7,270 nt of DNA from Chloroflexota bacterium (GTDB taxonomy: Bacteria; Chloroflexota; Anaerolineae; Aggregatilineales; Phototrophicaceae): contig JAADYY010000223.1 of NCBI GenBank assembly GCA_010092805.1, positions 1 through 7,270 of the forward strand, given 5' to 3'. Within the stretch, counting starts at the first letter, position 1, and each line of letters starts with the position of its first letter. This document shows, one piece after another, positions 1 to 6,176 of this stretch. Both the position numbers and the translations under genes were made by a program. A model generated the notes under the pieces. The model did no database searches. It had not been told where the DNA came from and saw nothing but the letters and a program-made list of their open reading frames with translations.

Positions 1-42
1 ACGGTTTCCCGCAAGCCACCCGCTTCAGCGGGTGGTCGTTGA
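1..42 (+). mobile_element. Possible right end of an IS200/IS605 (tnpB-type) element
   Basis: The window opens with a perfect stem-loop (16-35) followed almost at once by GTTGAC at 38-43. This arrangement, a GC-rich hairpin with a TTCA loop just inside the end and then a short TTGAC-like cleavage motif, is what I associate with the right ends of IS200/IS605 elements. There the hairpin also forms part of the omega RNA that guides TnpB. An open reading frame enters from the left edge and runs through the hairpin to TGA at 40-42, giving a 13-residue tail rich in Pro, Ala and Gly. Such tails can be TnpB C-termini that read through the terminal hairpin. No transposase motif is visible, since only 42 bases lie inside the window. 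A simple terminator of an upstream gene is the main alternative, although no T-run follows. Confidence 0.35.
16..35. repeat. Perfect 8-bp inverted repeat (hairpin) with TTCA loop
   Basis: CCACCCGC at 16-23 pairs exactly with GCGGGTGG at 28-35 around the tetraloop TTCA. A G-T wobble could extend the stem by one pair. The structure itself is read directly from the sequence. Its role, as a transposon end or omega RNA hairpin versus a transcription terminator, is not settled by what is in the window. Confidence 0.85.
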
Positions 43-282
43 CGAAAAGCATATTCAAAAATCATATATGAAAAAGGTAGCATAGACCACGTCGATATGC
101 AATAGATTTGCCAGCAATTTACGGTAAGTTATCTGCATTACGGACATTTCGTTATGAAAACAGGGTTTACCCCTTAAGATTTGACAAGGGCCGCAATGCA
201 ATGCAGACATTTTTTAGATTACCACCCAAATGAATCTGCCAAAGCTTAAGGTTGCGGGTACTCATGAAAACGCGGCATCGTC

Positions 283-288
283 TAAAAT
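283..288 (+). promoter_or_regulatory. Candidate -10 box (TAAAAT) for the signalling operon
   Basis: TAAAAT is one mismatch from the bacterial consensus TATAAT. Initiation from it would fall at about 294-297, just past the first in-frame ATG at 292. The transcript would then begin about 40 nt upstream of the GTG start at 334, with its Shine-Dalgarno inside the leader. No good -35 hexamer lies 16-18 bp upstream, so the promoter would need an activator or the call is wrong. Confidence 0.25.
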
Positions 289-320
289 AGTATGGAAATA
301 ACCAAACTCAGGCAGTCATT

Positions 321-326
321 GAGGGG
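321..326 (+). promoter_or_regulatory. Shine-Dalgarno GAGGGG that favours a GTG start at 334
   Basis: GAGGGG lies 7 nt before the GTG at 334-336, which is near-ideal spacing. The upstream in-frame ATG at 292 has no recognisable ribosome binding site. Starting at GTG also gives a compact conventional signal peptide, with a Lys/Arg n-region directly followed by the hydrophobic core. Confidence 0.6.
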
Positions 327-333
327 CAAGCTC

Positions 334-1635
334 GTGGACAAGTACAGCGTTCGTTGGCTGGTCGTTATGGTGATGCTGTTCACCACGACCTTGAGTGTCA
401 GCGCGCAAACGGAGACAACGACTTCCGATATTCCATTGCGCATCCTGACGGTTGAAGAAGGCAGCACGATTGCCGTGTTGTCGGATCTGCTGGATGCATT
501 CGCCGATCAACATCCTGAAATTCAAGTGGAACTCGATATTGTCCCGTATGCGGGCTTCGACGCGCTGCTGCTCAGTCAGATCGAGGCTGGCATTGCCCCG
601 GATTTGGCGCGGGTGACGTCATTTAGCGCATTTAGCGAACACTACTTGGATGTCCGCCCGTATCTGGACAACGCCGATGCCTGGGACGCCAATTTCACAG
701 CCCCCCTTTTGGAAGCACTGCGTGTTGATGCTGACAGCGACGCCCTGCATGGCTACCCCACCAATTTCACAGTTTCGGGGCCGTACATCAACCGCACCTT
801 GTTTGAACAGGCTGGCGTTTCTATTCCCAGCGACTCTTCGGATGAGGTGACATGGGATACATGGATGACGGCGACGACCGCTGCCCAGTCCGCGCTGTCT
901 ACGCCAGACATGCCAATTTTTGCGCTCGCCTTGGATCGGAGTGGGCATCGTTTCTGGGGGCCATCGCTCAGTTGGTGCGCAACCTACATAAGTGAAGATG
1001 GGCAGTTTTCCGTCGATTCGCCGGGCTTCCGTGATGCGGCGCAAATACTCTACGCCTGGCATCAGCAGCAGATCACCCCATTGGAAATTTGGGCGGGGGC
1101 CGGCAATGAGTACCGCACCCCCCTTAATTTCTTCGTGGATGGGCAGCTCGCGTTCTATTTCTCTGGAAGCTGGCTGGTGGCCGATGTGGGTGCTGGGGTG
1201 GGGGACGCCTTCGATTGGGAAGTGGTTCCCTCACCTGTGGGGCCGTGCGGCAGCAGCGGCATGATCGGCGGGGCCGCAATGGTCGCTTTTCGTGGCACCG
1301 ATCACCCAGAGGCCGTAGGACAGTTACTCAGCTTTCTGACCCGTGCGGATAATCTCGCCGATTATTACCGCCGCAGCCTGTCGTTGCCGGGGTCGCTGGA
1401 GTTGATTGAGCAAGGGCTGGATTACCCGCAGTTCAGCGCTGAACTCAACACCTTCGCTGCGGAGCTTCCCAAAGTGGTACCAGAAGCCTTCACGCTGCAA
1501 TACCATCCCAATTCGGTCAATGTGCATTCGGCGATTCGCATTCACCTGATCGACGTGATGAGCGATCTGCAGACACTAGATGAAGCGATTATGGCCATTC
1601 AGCAAGATGTTGACACCCTAGCGGGGCAGCGATGA
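334..1635 (+). CDS. Secreted extracellular solute-binding protein, family 1 (ABC-type)
   Basis: This is a 433-residue protein (447 if it starts at ATG 292) of the size and style of family 1 ABC solute-binding proteins (UgpB/MalE-like, COG1653), which usually capture sugars or related solutes outside the membrane. Residues 1-25 form a signal peptide: a short basic n-region, a hydrophobic core (LVVMVMLF) and a likely cleavage after VSA24. There is no lipobox Cys, so it should be released or loosely held rather than lipid-anchored. Family-like traits are the opening strand LRILTVEEG (35-43), the LLDAFADQHPEIQVEL segment (52-67), the FFVDGQLAFYFSGSW stretch (266-280) and GGAAMVAFR (312-320). Cys215 and Cys305 could form a disulfide. 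The stop codon overlaps the kinase start as ATGA, so the two are translationally coupled. No permease or ATPase gene is nearby, which suggests a role as a ligand-presenting partner of the kinase. The actual ligand cannot be read from sequence. Confidence 0.88.
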   Translation: MDKYSVRWLVVMVMLFTTTLSVSAQTETTTSDIPLRILTVEEGSTIAVLSDLLDAFADQHPEIQVELDIVPYAGFDALLLSQIEAGIAPDLARVTSFSAFSEHYLDVRPYLDNADAWDANFTAPLLEALRVDADSDALHGYPTNFTVSGPYINRTLFEQAGVSIPSDSSDEVTWDTWMTATTAAQSALSTPDMPIFALALDRSGHRFWGPSLSWCATYISEDGQFSVDSPGFRDAAQILYAWHQQQITPLEIWAGAGNEYRTPLNFFVDGQLAFYFSGSWLVADVGAGVGDAFDWEVVPSPVGPCGSSGMIGGAAMVAFRGTDHPEAVGQLLSFLTRADNLADYYRRSLSLPGSLELIEQGLDYPQFSAELNTFAAELPKVVPEAFTLQYHPNSVNVHSAIRIHLIDVMSDLQTLDEAIMAIQQDVDTLAGQR

Positions 1636-3521
1636 CCACGATCAACCCAGAGACAGCGTTGCAGCAAGGCCGCAGCAACCTGGGGCTGACGCTGATCATT
1701 TCGTTTGTACTGCTGGCGATTGTCCCTGCGGCCATCTTGATTACCGTAGTCATCAATGAAACCGACGGCCAAACGCGCCAGCAGTTCATCGATCAGATGG
1801 AATCGCAGGCAGAAGTCAAGTCAAACGATATTGAGCGCTGGCTGGAAAGCGCGCAAACCCTGCTGGTGCTGATCCTTGCGAACAGCGATCAACAGGAGCG
1901 GATGGCAGCGATCCTGGAGAGTGAGCGGCAGTTGACGACCGCCGTCGCCCTGCAAATCGATTTCTTGCAGGCACAGTTGGCCGTTCAAGAGACCTTCAGC
2001 GAGTTTTTCATCTACAACCTGGCCGGGGTCACCCGCGCTTCAACGGATGAAACCCGGGTTGGCTTGATCGTATCCGAAACGCCCTACTTCGCGCCAGGGT
2101 TGGAAGCCCCCCACTATCAAGCCCCGTTCCCCGAAGCAACCTTCCCTGATTTACAGATGATGGCGACGCTGCCCGTTGTCGATGATGATGGTGAGGTGGT
2201 CGGCGCGCTGGCTGGGCGTCTGCGCCTGGACGTGCTGGCCGACATCATGACGACGCGTGTCGGTCTTGGCAACACAGGAGAGACCTATCTTGTGACACCC
2301 GACGGCGGCCTGCTCGTCACGCCAAGCCGCTTCGATGCCTTCCCGATTGGTGCGCAGTTGCCGTCGAGCTTCGGAATCGAGCAGGCTGTGGCCGGCGAGA
2401 GCGGCGCAGAGAACTACCCTAATTATCGCGGCGCGCAGGTGATCGGGCATTATCGCTGGCTGCCGCAGCTTCAGGTGGGGATGCTTGCCGAGATCGAGGA
2501 GCAGGAAGCACTTCAGGTGGTCAATGGGGTGCAAAATTTGAGTATCGTCGCCGCTATCGTGACAGTGGTTATCGCTATTGCGATTGGGGCAGGGGTCACC
2601 GTCTGGATTGTGCGCCCGATCACCGCGCTGACCCGTATGGCGAATGCGGTGCTCAACAAGGATTACAGCCAGCGTGTGCCCGTCACACGCGACAACGAAA
2701 TCGGCCAGTTGGCCGATGCCTTCAACCAGATGACCAATCAGTTGGTGACCACAATTGACGATCTGGATCAGCGTGTGCAAGAATTGAAGCTCGCCAACGC
2801 GAAAGCGTCGGAAGCTGTGCGGCTCAAGGATGAGTTCCTGGCGGTGATGAGCCATGAGCTACGCACCCCACTGAACGCAAGTATCGGCTTGCTGGGGCTG
2901 CTGCAGATGGGTGAGACACTGGGCGAAGAAGATGCGTATATGATCCAGCGGGCGCGGGCCAACAACGAACGCCTGCTTGAGCTGATCAACAACATTCTGG
3001 ATCTCAGCCGCATCGAGGCGGGCCGCATGGAGATTATCCCAACCGAGATCGATCTGCGCCGCTTGATCGCCAAACTGCGCGAAGATACGAATGTGTTGGC
3101 GCAGCAGAAAGGGTTGGCGTTTGAAGTCAAGATCGCCGACAATGTCCCCCTGATTTGCCTCGCCGACGAAGAAGCGTTGACCAAGATCACCCTGAATTTG
3201 CTGTCGAACGCCTTCAAGTTCACTGATCAAGGGACGGTGACGCTGGATGTGTATTGTGATGATGTGGGCGCGCTGGCGATTGCGGTTAAGGATACGGGTA
3301 TTGGTATTCCACCACACATGACCGAGACGATCTTTGAGAGCTTTCGGCAGGTGGACAGCTCATCGAAGCGGGTTCATGGGGGTTCGGGGTTAGGGTTGTC
3401 AATTGTGCAGCGGTTAAGCCGCGCGATGGGCGGTAGTGTGCGGTTGGAGAGTGAAGTGGGTAAAGGGAGTACATTTACAGTGACACTGCCGCTCAACCTA
3501 GAAGCAGTCCCAGAGAGGTAA
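1632..3521 (+). CDS. Membrane sensor histidine kinase (dCache-HAMP-HisKA-HATPase_c)
   Basis: This 629-residue transmembrane kinase autophosphorylates in response to an extracytoplasmic signal. Domains in order: TM1 about 17-41; an extracytoplasmic double-Cache-like region about 60-285, including the FFIYNLAGVTRAST strand and GNTGETYLVTPDGGLLV; TM2 about 303-327; HAMP about 328-380; a short coiled segment 371-395; HisKA with phosphoacceptor His408 in SHELRTPLN; and HATPase_c about 510-622. The ATPase boxes are complete: N box LNLLSNAFKF (Asn522, Asn526), G1 DTGIGIP (554-560), F box FESFRQVD (568-575) and G2 GGSGLGLS (583-590). No receiver is fused at the C-terminus. Two separate receivers follow immediately and are its likely phosphotransfer partners. 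Translation starts inside the stop of the solute-binding gene, with GGGG at 1623-1626 as a modest ribosome binding site. I do not see the Arg-x-Trp-Tyr motif of amino-acid-binding Cache domains, so the signal is unknown. Confidence 0.93.
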   Translation: MTTINPETALQQGRSNLGLTLIISFVLLAIVPAAILITVVINETDGQTRQQFIDQMESQAEVKSNDIERWLESAQTLLVLILANSDQQERMAAILESERQLTTAVALQIDFLQAQLAVQETFSEFFIYNLAGVTRASTDETRVGLIVSETPYFAPGLEAPHYQAPFPEATFPDLQMMATLPVVDDDGEVVGALAGRLRLDVLADIMTTRVGLGNTGETYLVTPDGGLLVTPSRFDAFPIGAQLPSSFGIEQAVAGESGAENYPNYRGAQVIGHYRWLPQLQVGMLAEIEEQEALQVVNGVQNLSIVAAIVTVVIAIAIGAGVTVWIVRPITALTRMANAVLNKDYSQRVPVTRDNEIGQLADAFNQMTNQLVTTIDDLDQRVQELKLANAKASEAVRLKDEFLAVMSHELRTPLNASIGLLGLLQMGETLGEEDAYMIQRARANNERLLELINNILDLSRIEAGRMEIIPTEIDLRRLIAKLREDTNVLAQQKGLAFEVKIADNVPLICLADEEALTKITLNLLSNAFKFTDQGTVTLDVYCDDVGALAIAVKDTGIGIPPHMTETIFESFRQVDSSSKRVHGGSGLGLSIVQRLSRAMGGSVRLESEVGKGSTFTVTLPLNLEAVPER

Positions 3522-3530
3522 AACAACAAT

Positions 3531-3965
3531 ATGGCTTTCGAACTTTCCGATGATTTGCTGAAAGATTGGACAGTGCTGGTTGTCGATGACGAGCCGGACA
3601 GCTTGCTGGTGGCGAAAAAGTTGCTCGCGCGTTGCGGGGCCGACGTGGTTACGGCGACAAATGGCCGTCAGGCGCTAGAGATCGCCCGCGATCGGCACCC
3701 ACGCTTCATCATCTCCGATATTTCTATGCCCGAACTCGATGGCTGGGAACTCATTGAAGCGATCAAGCGCGACCGGGCCACCGCCGAAATCCCCGTGATT
3801 GCGCTGACAGCCCACGCTATGGAAGGGGATCGGGCGAAGGCGATTGGGGCTGGTTTCCACAACTACCTGAGCAAACCGTTGATGCCGGAAACTTTCGTCA
3901 GCGATTTGCTGACACTGCTCATTGATGTACCGGAGATCGCCCGCGATCTAGGGCAGGAAAGCTGA
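3531..3965 (+). CDS. Single-domain response regulator (CheY-like receiver), first of two
   Basis: This 144-residue protein consists of one receiver domain (about 13-130) and a short acidic tail, with no DNA-binding or enzymatic output. All signature residues are present: acidic pocket Asp19-Asp20-Glu21 (VVDDE), phosphoacceptor Asp63 (ISDISMPELDGW), Thr93 (ALTAHAM), Tyr112, and Lys115-Pro116. The gene starts 9 nt after the kinase stop. GAGAGG at 3513-3518 is the ribosome binding site, spaced rather long at 12 nt. Proximity makes it a probable target of His408. It resembles the next gene, including the shared DGW motif and TFVSD near the end, so the two may be an old duplication. A 16-base exact repeat (3678-3693 and 3933-3948) encodes EIARD twice in the same frame and is probably incidental. 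The output could be protein-protein contact, motor control or a phosphorelay step. Confidence 0.92.
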   Translation: MAFELSDDLLKDWTVLVVDDEPDSLLVAKKLLARCGADVVTATNGRQALEIARDRHPRFIISDISMPELDGWELIEAIKRDRATAEIPVIALTAHAMEGDRAKAIGAGFHNYLSKPLMPETFVSDLLTLLIDVPEIARDLGQES

Positions 3966-3976
3966 GGGATACCACG

Positions 3977-4372
3977 ATGACGACACCGTCCGAATGGTTG
4001 GTCTTGATCGTCGAAGATGAGGTGGATGCCCGTGACGTGGTGGCAAAATTGCTCGCCAAGTCGCAGATTGCAACCCACAGCGTGGCAACCGCTGAAGAAG
4101 CGCTCGAGTTGCTAGCTGAGTATCAATACAATGGGGTGATCATCGATTTAGCGCTGCCGGGCATGGACGGCTGGGATCTACTCAAAGCAATTCGCAGCGA
4201 CGAGGCGATAGCGCATCTGCCCTGCTTCGCTATCACAGCCTACTACAACTCGTCGGTACGCCATCAAGCGGAACAGTTGGGCTTCGATCTTTATTTTCCG
4301 AAACCGCTCAGCCACCGGACATTCGTATCGGATGTCGTCGCAGCCATCAGCAGCGCACAGCAAACCAATTAA
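3977..4372 (+). CDS. Single-domain response regulator (CheY-like receiver), second of two
   Basis: This 131-residue stand-alone receiver has an intact active site: Glu13-Asp14-Glu15 (LIVEDE), phosphoacceptor Asp57 (IIDLALPGMDGW), Thr88 (AITAYY), Tyr106 and Lys109-Pro110. It ends right after the fifth helix, so there is no output domain. GAGGG at 3964-3968 overlaps the stop of the preceding receiver and sits 8 nt before the ATG, showing tight operon packing. It shares DGW, the A-I-(K/R)-x-D helix and TFVSD with its neighbour but differs at many surface positions, so the two probably contact different partners. One may act as a phosphate sink for the shared kinase, or the two may report to different outputs. 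Neither is demonstrable from sequence alone. Confidence 0.92.
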   Translation: MTTPSEWLVLIVEDEVDARDVVAKLLAKSQIATHSVATAEEALELLAEYQYNGVIIDLALPGMDGWDLLKAIRSDEAIAHLPCFAITAYYNSSVRHQAEQLGFDLYFPKPLSHRTFVSDVVAAISSAQQTN

Positions 4373-4402
4373 ACAGACGCCGAAGGCTAACCCACCGCTG
4401 AA

Positions 4403-4418
4403 TACATTGGCCAATGTA
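4403..4418. promoter_or_regulatory. Perfect 16-bp palindrome, candidate repressor operator
   Basis: TACATTGG at 4403-4410 is followed directly by its exact reverse complement CCAATGTA at 4411-4418. The symmetry continues in part outside it (GA and TC) after one mismatch. It lies 52 nt upstream of the oxidoreductase start, in the only gap of note on the + strand. A dimeric helix-turn-helix regulator is the natural reading. No regulator gene is in the window and no clear -35/-10 pair can be drawn around it. Confidence 0.5.
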
Positions 4419-4430
4419 ATCTGCGCAAAA

Positions 4431-4440
4431 CTTTGCAAAG
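4431..4440. promoter_or_regulatory. Second perfect palindrome CTTTGCAAAG near the first
   Basis: This 10-bp self-complementary site has its centre 25 bp from the centre of the 16-bp palindrome. An overlapping inverted repeat, GCAAA-AC-TTTGC, spans 4425-4436. The two palindromes differ in sequence, so they are not copies of one operator. They could serve two regulators, or this one could be chance. Confidence 0.3.
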
Positions 4441-4470
4441 CAATAGCTCTGATGAAAGTGCAATCCGAAC

Positions 4471-5454
4471 ATGACAGACCAAATCCGATGGGGCATTCTG
4501 AGCACCGCAAATATTGGCCGCAAGGCGGTGATCCCGGCGATTCAGGCGTCACGGAACGGTGTGGTCGCTGCGGTCGCCAGTCGATCCGCTGAAAAGGCCG
4601 AGACGTTCGCACGTGATCTCAATATCCCGCAGGCCTACCCAACCTATGAAGCGCTGATCGCCGCGCCGGATATTGACGCGATCTACAACCCGCTGCCGAA
4701 CGCCGACCATGCCGCCTGGAGTCTGCGGTGTGCGGAAGCGGGTAAGCCGGCTCTGTGCGAAAAGCCACTCGCACGCGACGGCGACGAAGCGCAATCAATG
4801 GTGGATGCTTTTGCATCGCGCGAGGTACTGTTTGCCGAAGCGTTTATGTATCGGTTTCATCCGCAAACGCAGCGCGTCCGTGAGCTGCTGCAAGATGGGC
4901 GCGTGGGCGATCCGCTGGTGCTGAATGCCACATTTACATTTCAGATTCGCCGCGAAAATGACATTCGGCTTGATCTGTCGTTGGCGGGTGGCGCATTGAT
5001 GGATGTGGGCTGCTACTGCGTCAATGTGATGCGCCTGCTGGCCGGGGAAGAGCCGACGGCGATGCGCGCGGCGGCCCAGGTGGGCGAACGCTCCGGCGTT
5101 GATGAGGTGCTGACCGGGCTGCTCACGTTCCCGTCGGGGGTCGAGGGCCACTTCGATTGCAGCCTGCGTGCCCACCGCACCCATACCTATGAGATTCGCG
5201 GCACGCAGGGGCGAATTCTGGTTGAGTCGGGGTTTGTCATGCCAGCGGATACCGAGACCACGATTCGTGTGTGGCATGGTGATGCTTACGAAGCGATGCG
5301 CATCCCGCCTGCCAATTCGTATCAGTTGATGGTCGAAGATTTCGCAGATGCCCTGCTGCAAAGCCGTCCGCCGCGCTTCGCCCCACAGGACGCCGTCGAC
5401 AACATGCGCGTCCTTGATGCGTTGCGCGCTGCCGCTGGGATGGTGCCCTTCTGA
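4471..5454 (+). CDS. Gfo/Idh/MocA family NAD(P)-dependent oxidoreductase
   Basis: This 327-residue soluble enzyme has the usual family length. The N-terminal Rossmann fold begins at once with RWGILSTANIGRKAVIPAI (6-24), a dinucleotide-binding loop that supports this start, although no strong Shine-Dalgarno precedes it. The family marker CEKPL (96-100) carries the conserved Lys98. It is followed by EAFMYRFHPQ (123-132), typical of the xylose dehydrogenase, dihydrodiol dehydrogenase and sugar oxidoreductase branch, and by GGALMDVGCYCVN (173-185), with Asp178 and Tyr182 at the catalytic positions. Such enzymes oxidise or reduce a hydroxyl or keto group on sugars, sugar acids or related cyclic substrates with NAD(P). 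The exact substrate cannot be assigned. Its stop overlaps the start of the Nudix gene (TGATG), so the two are likely co-translated. The palindromes upstream may control both. Confidence 0.9.
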   Translation: MTDQIRWGILSTANIGRKAVIPAIQASRNGVVAAVASRSAEKAETFARDLNIPQAYPTYEALIAAPDIDAIYNPLPNADHAAWSLRCAEAGKPALCEKPLARDGDEAQSMVDAFASREVLFAEAFMYRFHPQTQRVRELLQDGRVGDPLVLNATFTFQIRRENDIRLDLSLAGGALMDVGCYCVNVMRLLAGEEPTAMRAAAQVGERSGVDEVLTGLLTFPSGVEGHFDCSLRAHRTHTYEIRGTQGRILVESGFVMPADTETTIRVWHGDAYEAMRIPPANSYQLMVEDFADALLQSRPPRFAPQDAVDNMRVLDALRAAAGMVPF

Positions 5455-6089
5455 TGCCCACCGATGATCGGAGGCTGCTCAGCCAAGCCACCATGGAACA
5501 CCGTCAGCGCGTGAGCTGTGCCGCCCTGTGCGAAATTCGCAACGCGCGCGGCGACTATCTACTCGCGCTCAATCAGGATCGGTATTTGCGTGGCCGCTAT
5601 GAATACACCCCTATTGGCGGCGCGTTAACCTACACCTCAGAGACATTTCTGGACGATTTCGCCGCTATCCCGGAAAAGCCAGAAACCCGCGATTTGCGCC
5701 TGTTCATCGAGCCGGCGCGGCTGCATCAATTCAAGATGTGGTTCATGCAGCGCACCGGGCGCGAGACCAGCCCATTTCGCGAGCTGCAAGAAGAACTCGT
5801 CGATGAGTTGGGCTTACTCGACGACCTCAAGCCACACGATGTGTTGATCCGGTTTCGCAATTTTCTGTTTCGGGAACGTGTCACCGCGCGCACTGGAGTC
5901 GTGGGGGTGAACACCCATTACTTCCACGAGATTTACCGTGTGGAGTTCGTCTCGGTGCCCAAGTGGATGAAGCTGACTCAATGTGCGGCGGATTCGCGGG
6001 GGCGTTGGGTGACACGGGCAGATATTGAGCGTGGGCAAACACCAGATGGCATAGCGGTGGACGCAGAGATCTTGCTCGCCGACAGATGA
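5454..6089 (+). CDS. Nudix-fold protein, resembling SMODS-associated Nudix (Sa_NUDIX)
   Basis: This 211-residue protein probably hydrolyses or binds a nucleoside-diphosphate-linked compound. The fold opens with RVSCAALCEIRNARGDYLLALN (19-40), then PIGGAL (53-58), and a Nudix-box helix RELQEE (109-114) with the metal-binding Glu pair 113/114. The box is unusual. About 50 residues separate GG from the RE helix, including RDLRLF (79-84) and RETSPFREL (103-111), and the Gly normally two residues after the EE pair is Val116. This expanded layout with RDLR and RE-x-x-P-x-REL is what I remember of the Sa_NUDIX family, found near cyclic-nucleotide synthases in bacterial conflict loci. That match is from memory, not a search. 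The ATG overlaps the oxidoreductase stop by one base (TGATG). A GGAGG at 5470-5474 is too far from the later ATG at 5493 to favour it. Confidence 0.75.
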   Translation: MPTDDRRLLSQATMEHRQRVSCAALCEIRNARGDYLLALNQDRYLRGRYEYTPIGGALTYTSETFLDDFAAIPEKPETRDLRLFIEPARLHQFKMWFMQRTGRETSPFRELQEELVDELGLLDDLKPHDVLIRFRNFLFRERVTARTGVVGVNTHYFHEIYRVEFVSVPKWMKLTQCAADSRGRWVTRADIERGQTPDGIAVDAEILLADR

Positions 6090-6125
6090 CCATCGATAGG
6101 ATAGCCCCTACCCACCAACTCAACA

Positions 6126-6158
6126 GATCGGTACCGAGAACAGCGCTCAGCACCGATC
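6126..6158. terminator. Hairpin between convergent genes, possible bidirectional terminator
   Basis: GATCGGT at 6126-6132 pairs perfectly with ACCGATC at 6152-6158. Inside, GAG at 6136-6138 can pair with CTC at 6146-6148 across a symmetric 3-by-3 internal loop. It lies in the 87-nt gap between the Nudix stop and the YceI-protein stop, where a shared terminator is expected. Neither strand has a T-run after the stem, so it is not a classical intrinsic terminator. Confidence 0.4.
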
Positions 6159-6176
6159 CGCTTGGAAGATCAGCAC

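Larger units (their letters stand above)
43..333. other. Non-coding AT-richer stretch upstream of the signalling cluster
   Basis: I find no credible gene here. The composition is more AT-rich than the coding DNA that follows, notably at 45-75 and 205-220. Small features are a weak inverted repeat CCCTT (171-175) / AAGGG (186-190), a short GCAAT tandem repeat near 193-203, a TTGACA at 181-186 without a convincing -10 at 16-18 bp, and a TAAAAT at 283-288. The stretch probably holds the promoter and leader of the solute-binding protein gene, next to possible transposon-end DNA on its left. Confidence 0.5.

Noticed and set aside
181..211. TTGACA with GACATT as a promoter
   Set aside because: The spacing is 19 bp and the -10 is poor. 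No better -10 exists at 16-18 bp, so I did not list it as a promoter.
2151..2855. Long open frame on the - strand (234 codons) inside the histidine kinase gene
   Set aside because: It is fully antisense to well-supported kinase domains. The protein is His/Arg/Gln-rich with no recognisable domain, as expected for a shadow of GC-biased coding DNA.
3386..3398. Telomere-like GGGGTTAGGGTTG
   Set aside because: It encodes the G2 box (GSGLGLS) of the kinase ATPase domain. Gly and Leu codons explain it, and it is not repeated.
3678..3948. 16-base exact repeat GAGATCGCCCGCGATC at 3678-3693 and 3933-3948
   Set aside because: Both copies are in frame and encode EIARD in the same receiver gene. The site is internally symmetric (GATCGC-CC-GCGATC), but two short copies in coding DNA are not enough to claim a functional element.
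1632..4372. Kinase and receivers as a broken hybrid kinase split by frameshift
   Set aside because: Each gene has its own ribosome binding site and start, the receivers have complete N-termini, and the kinase ends normally after its ATPase domain.
4795..5361. Open frame on the - strand (188 codons) inside the oxidoreductase gene
   Set aside because: The + strand frame carries all family motifs. The antisense product has no family-like motif and no ribosome binding site worth noting.
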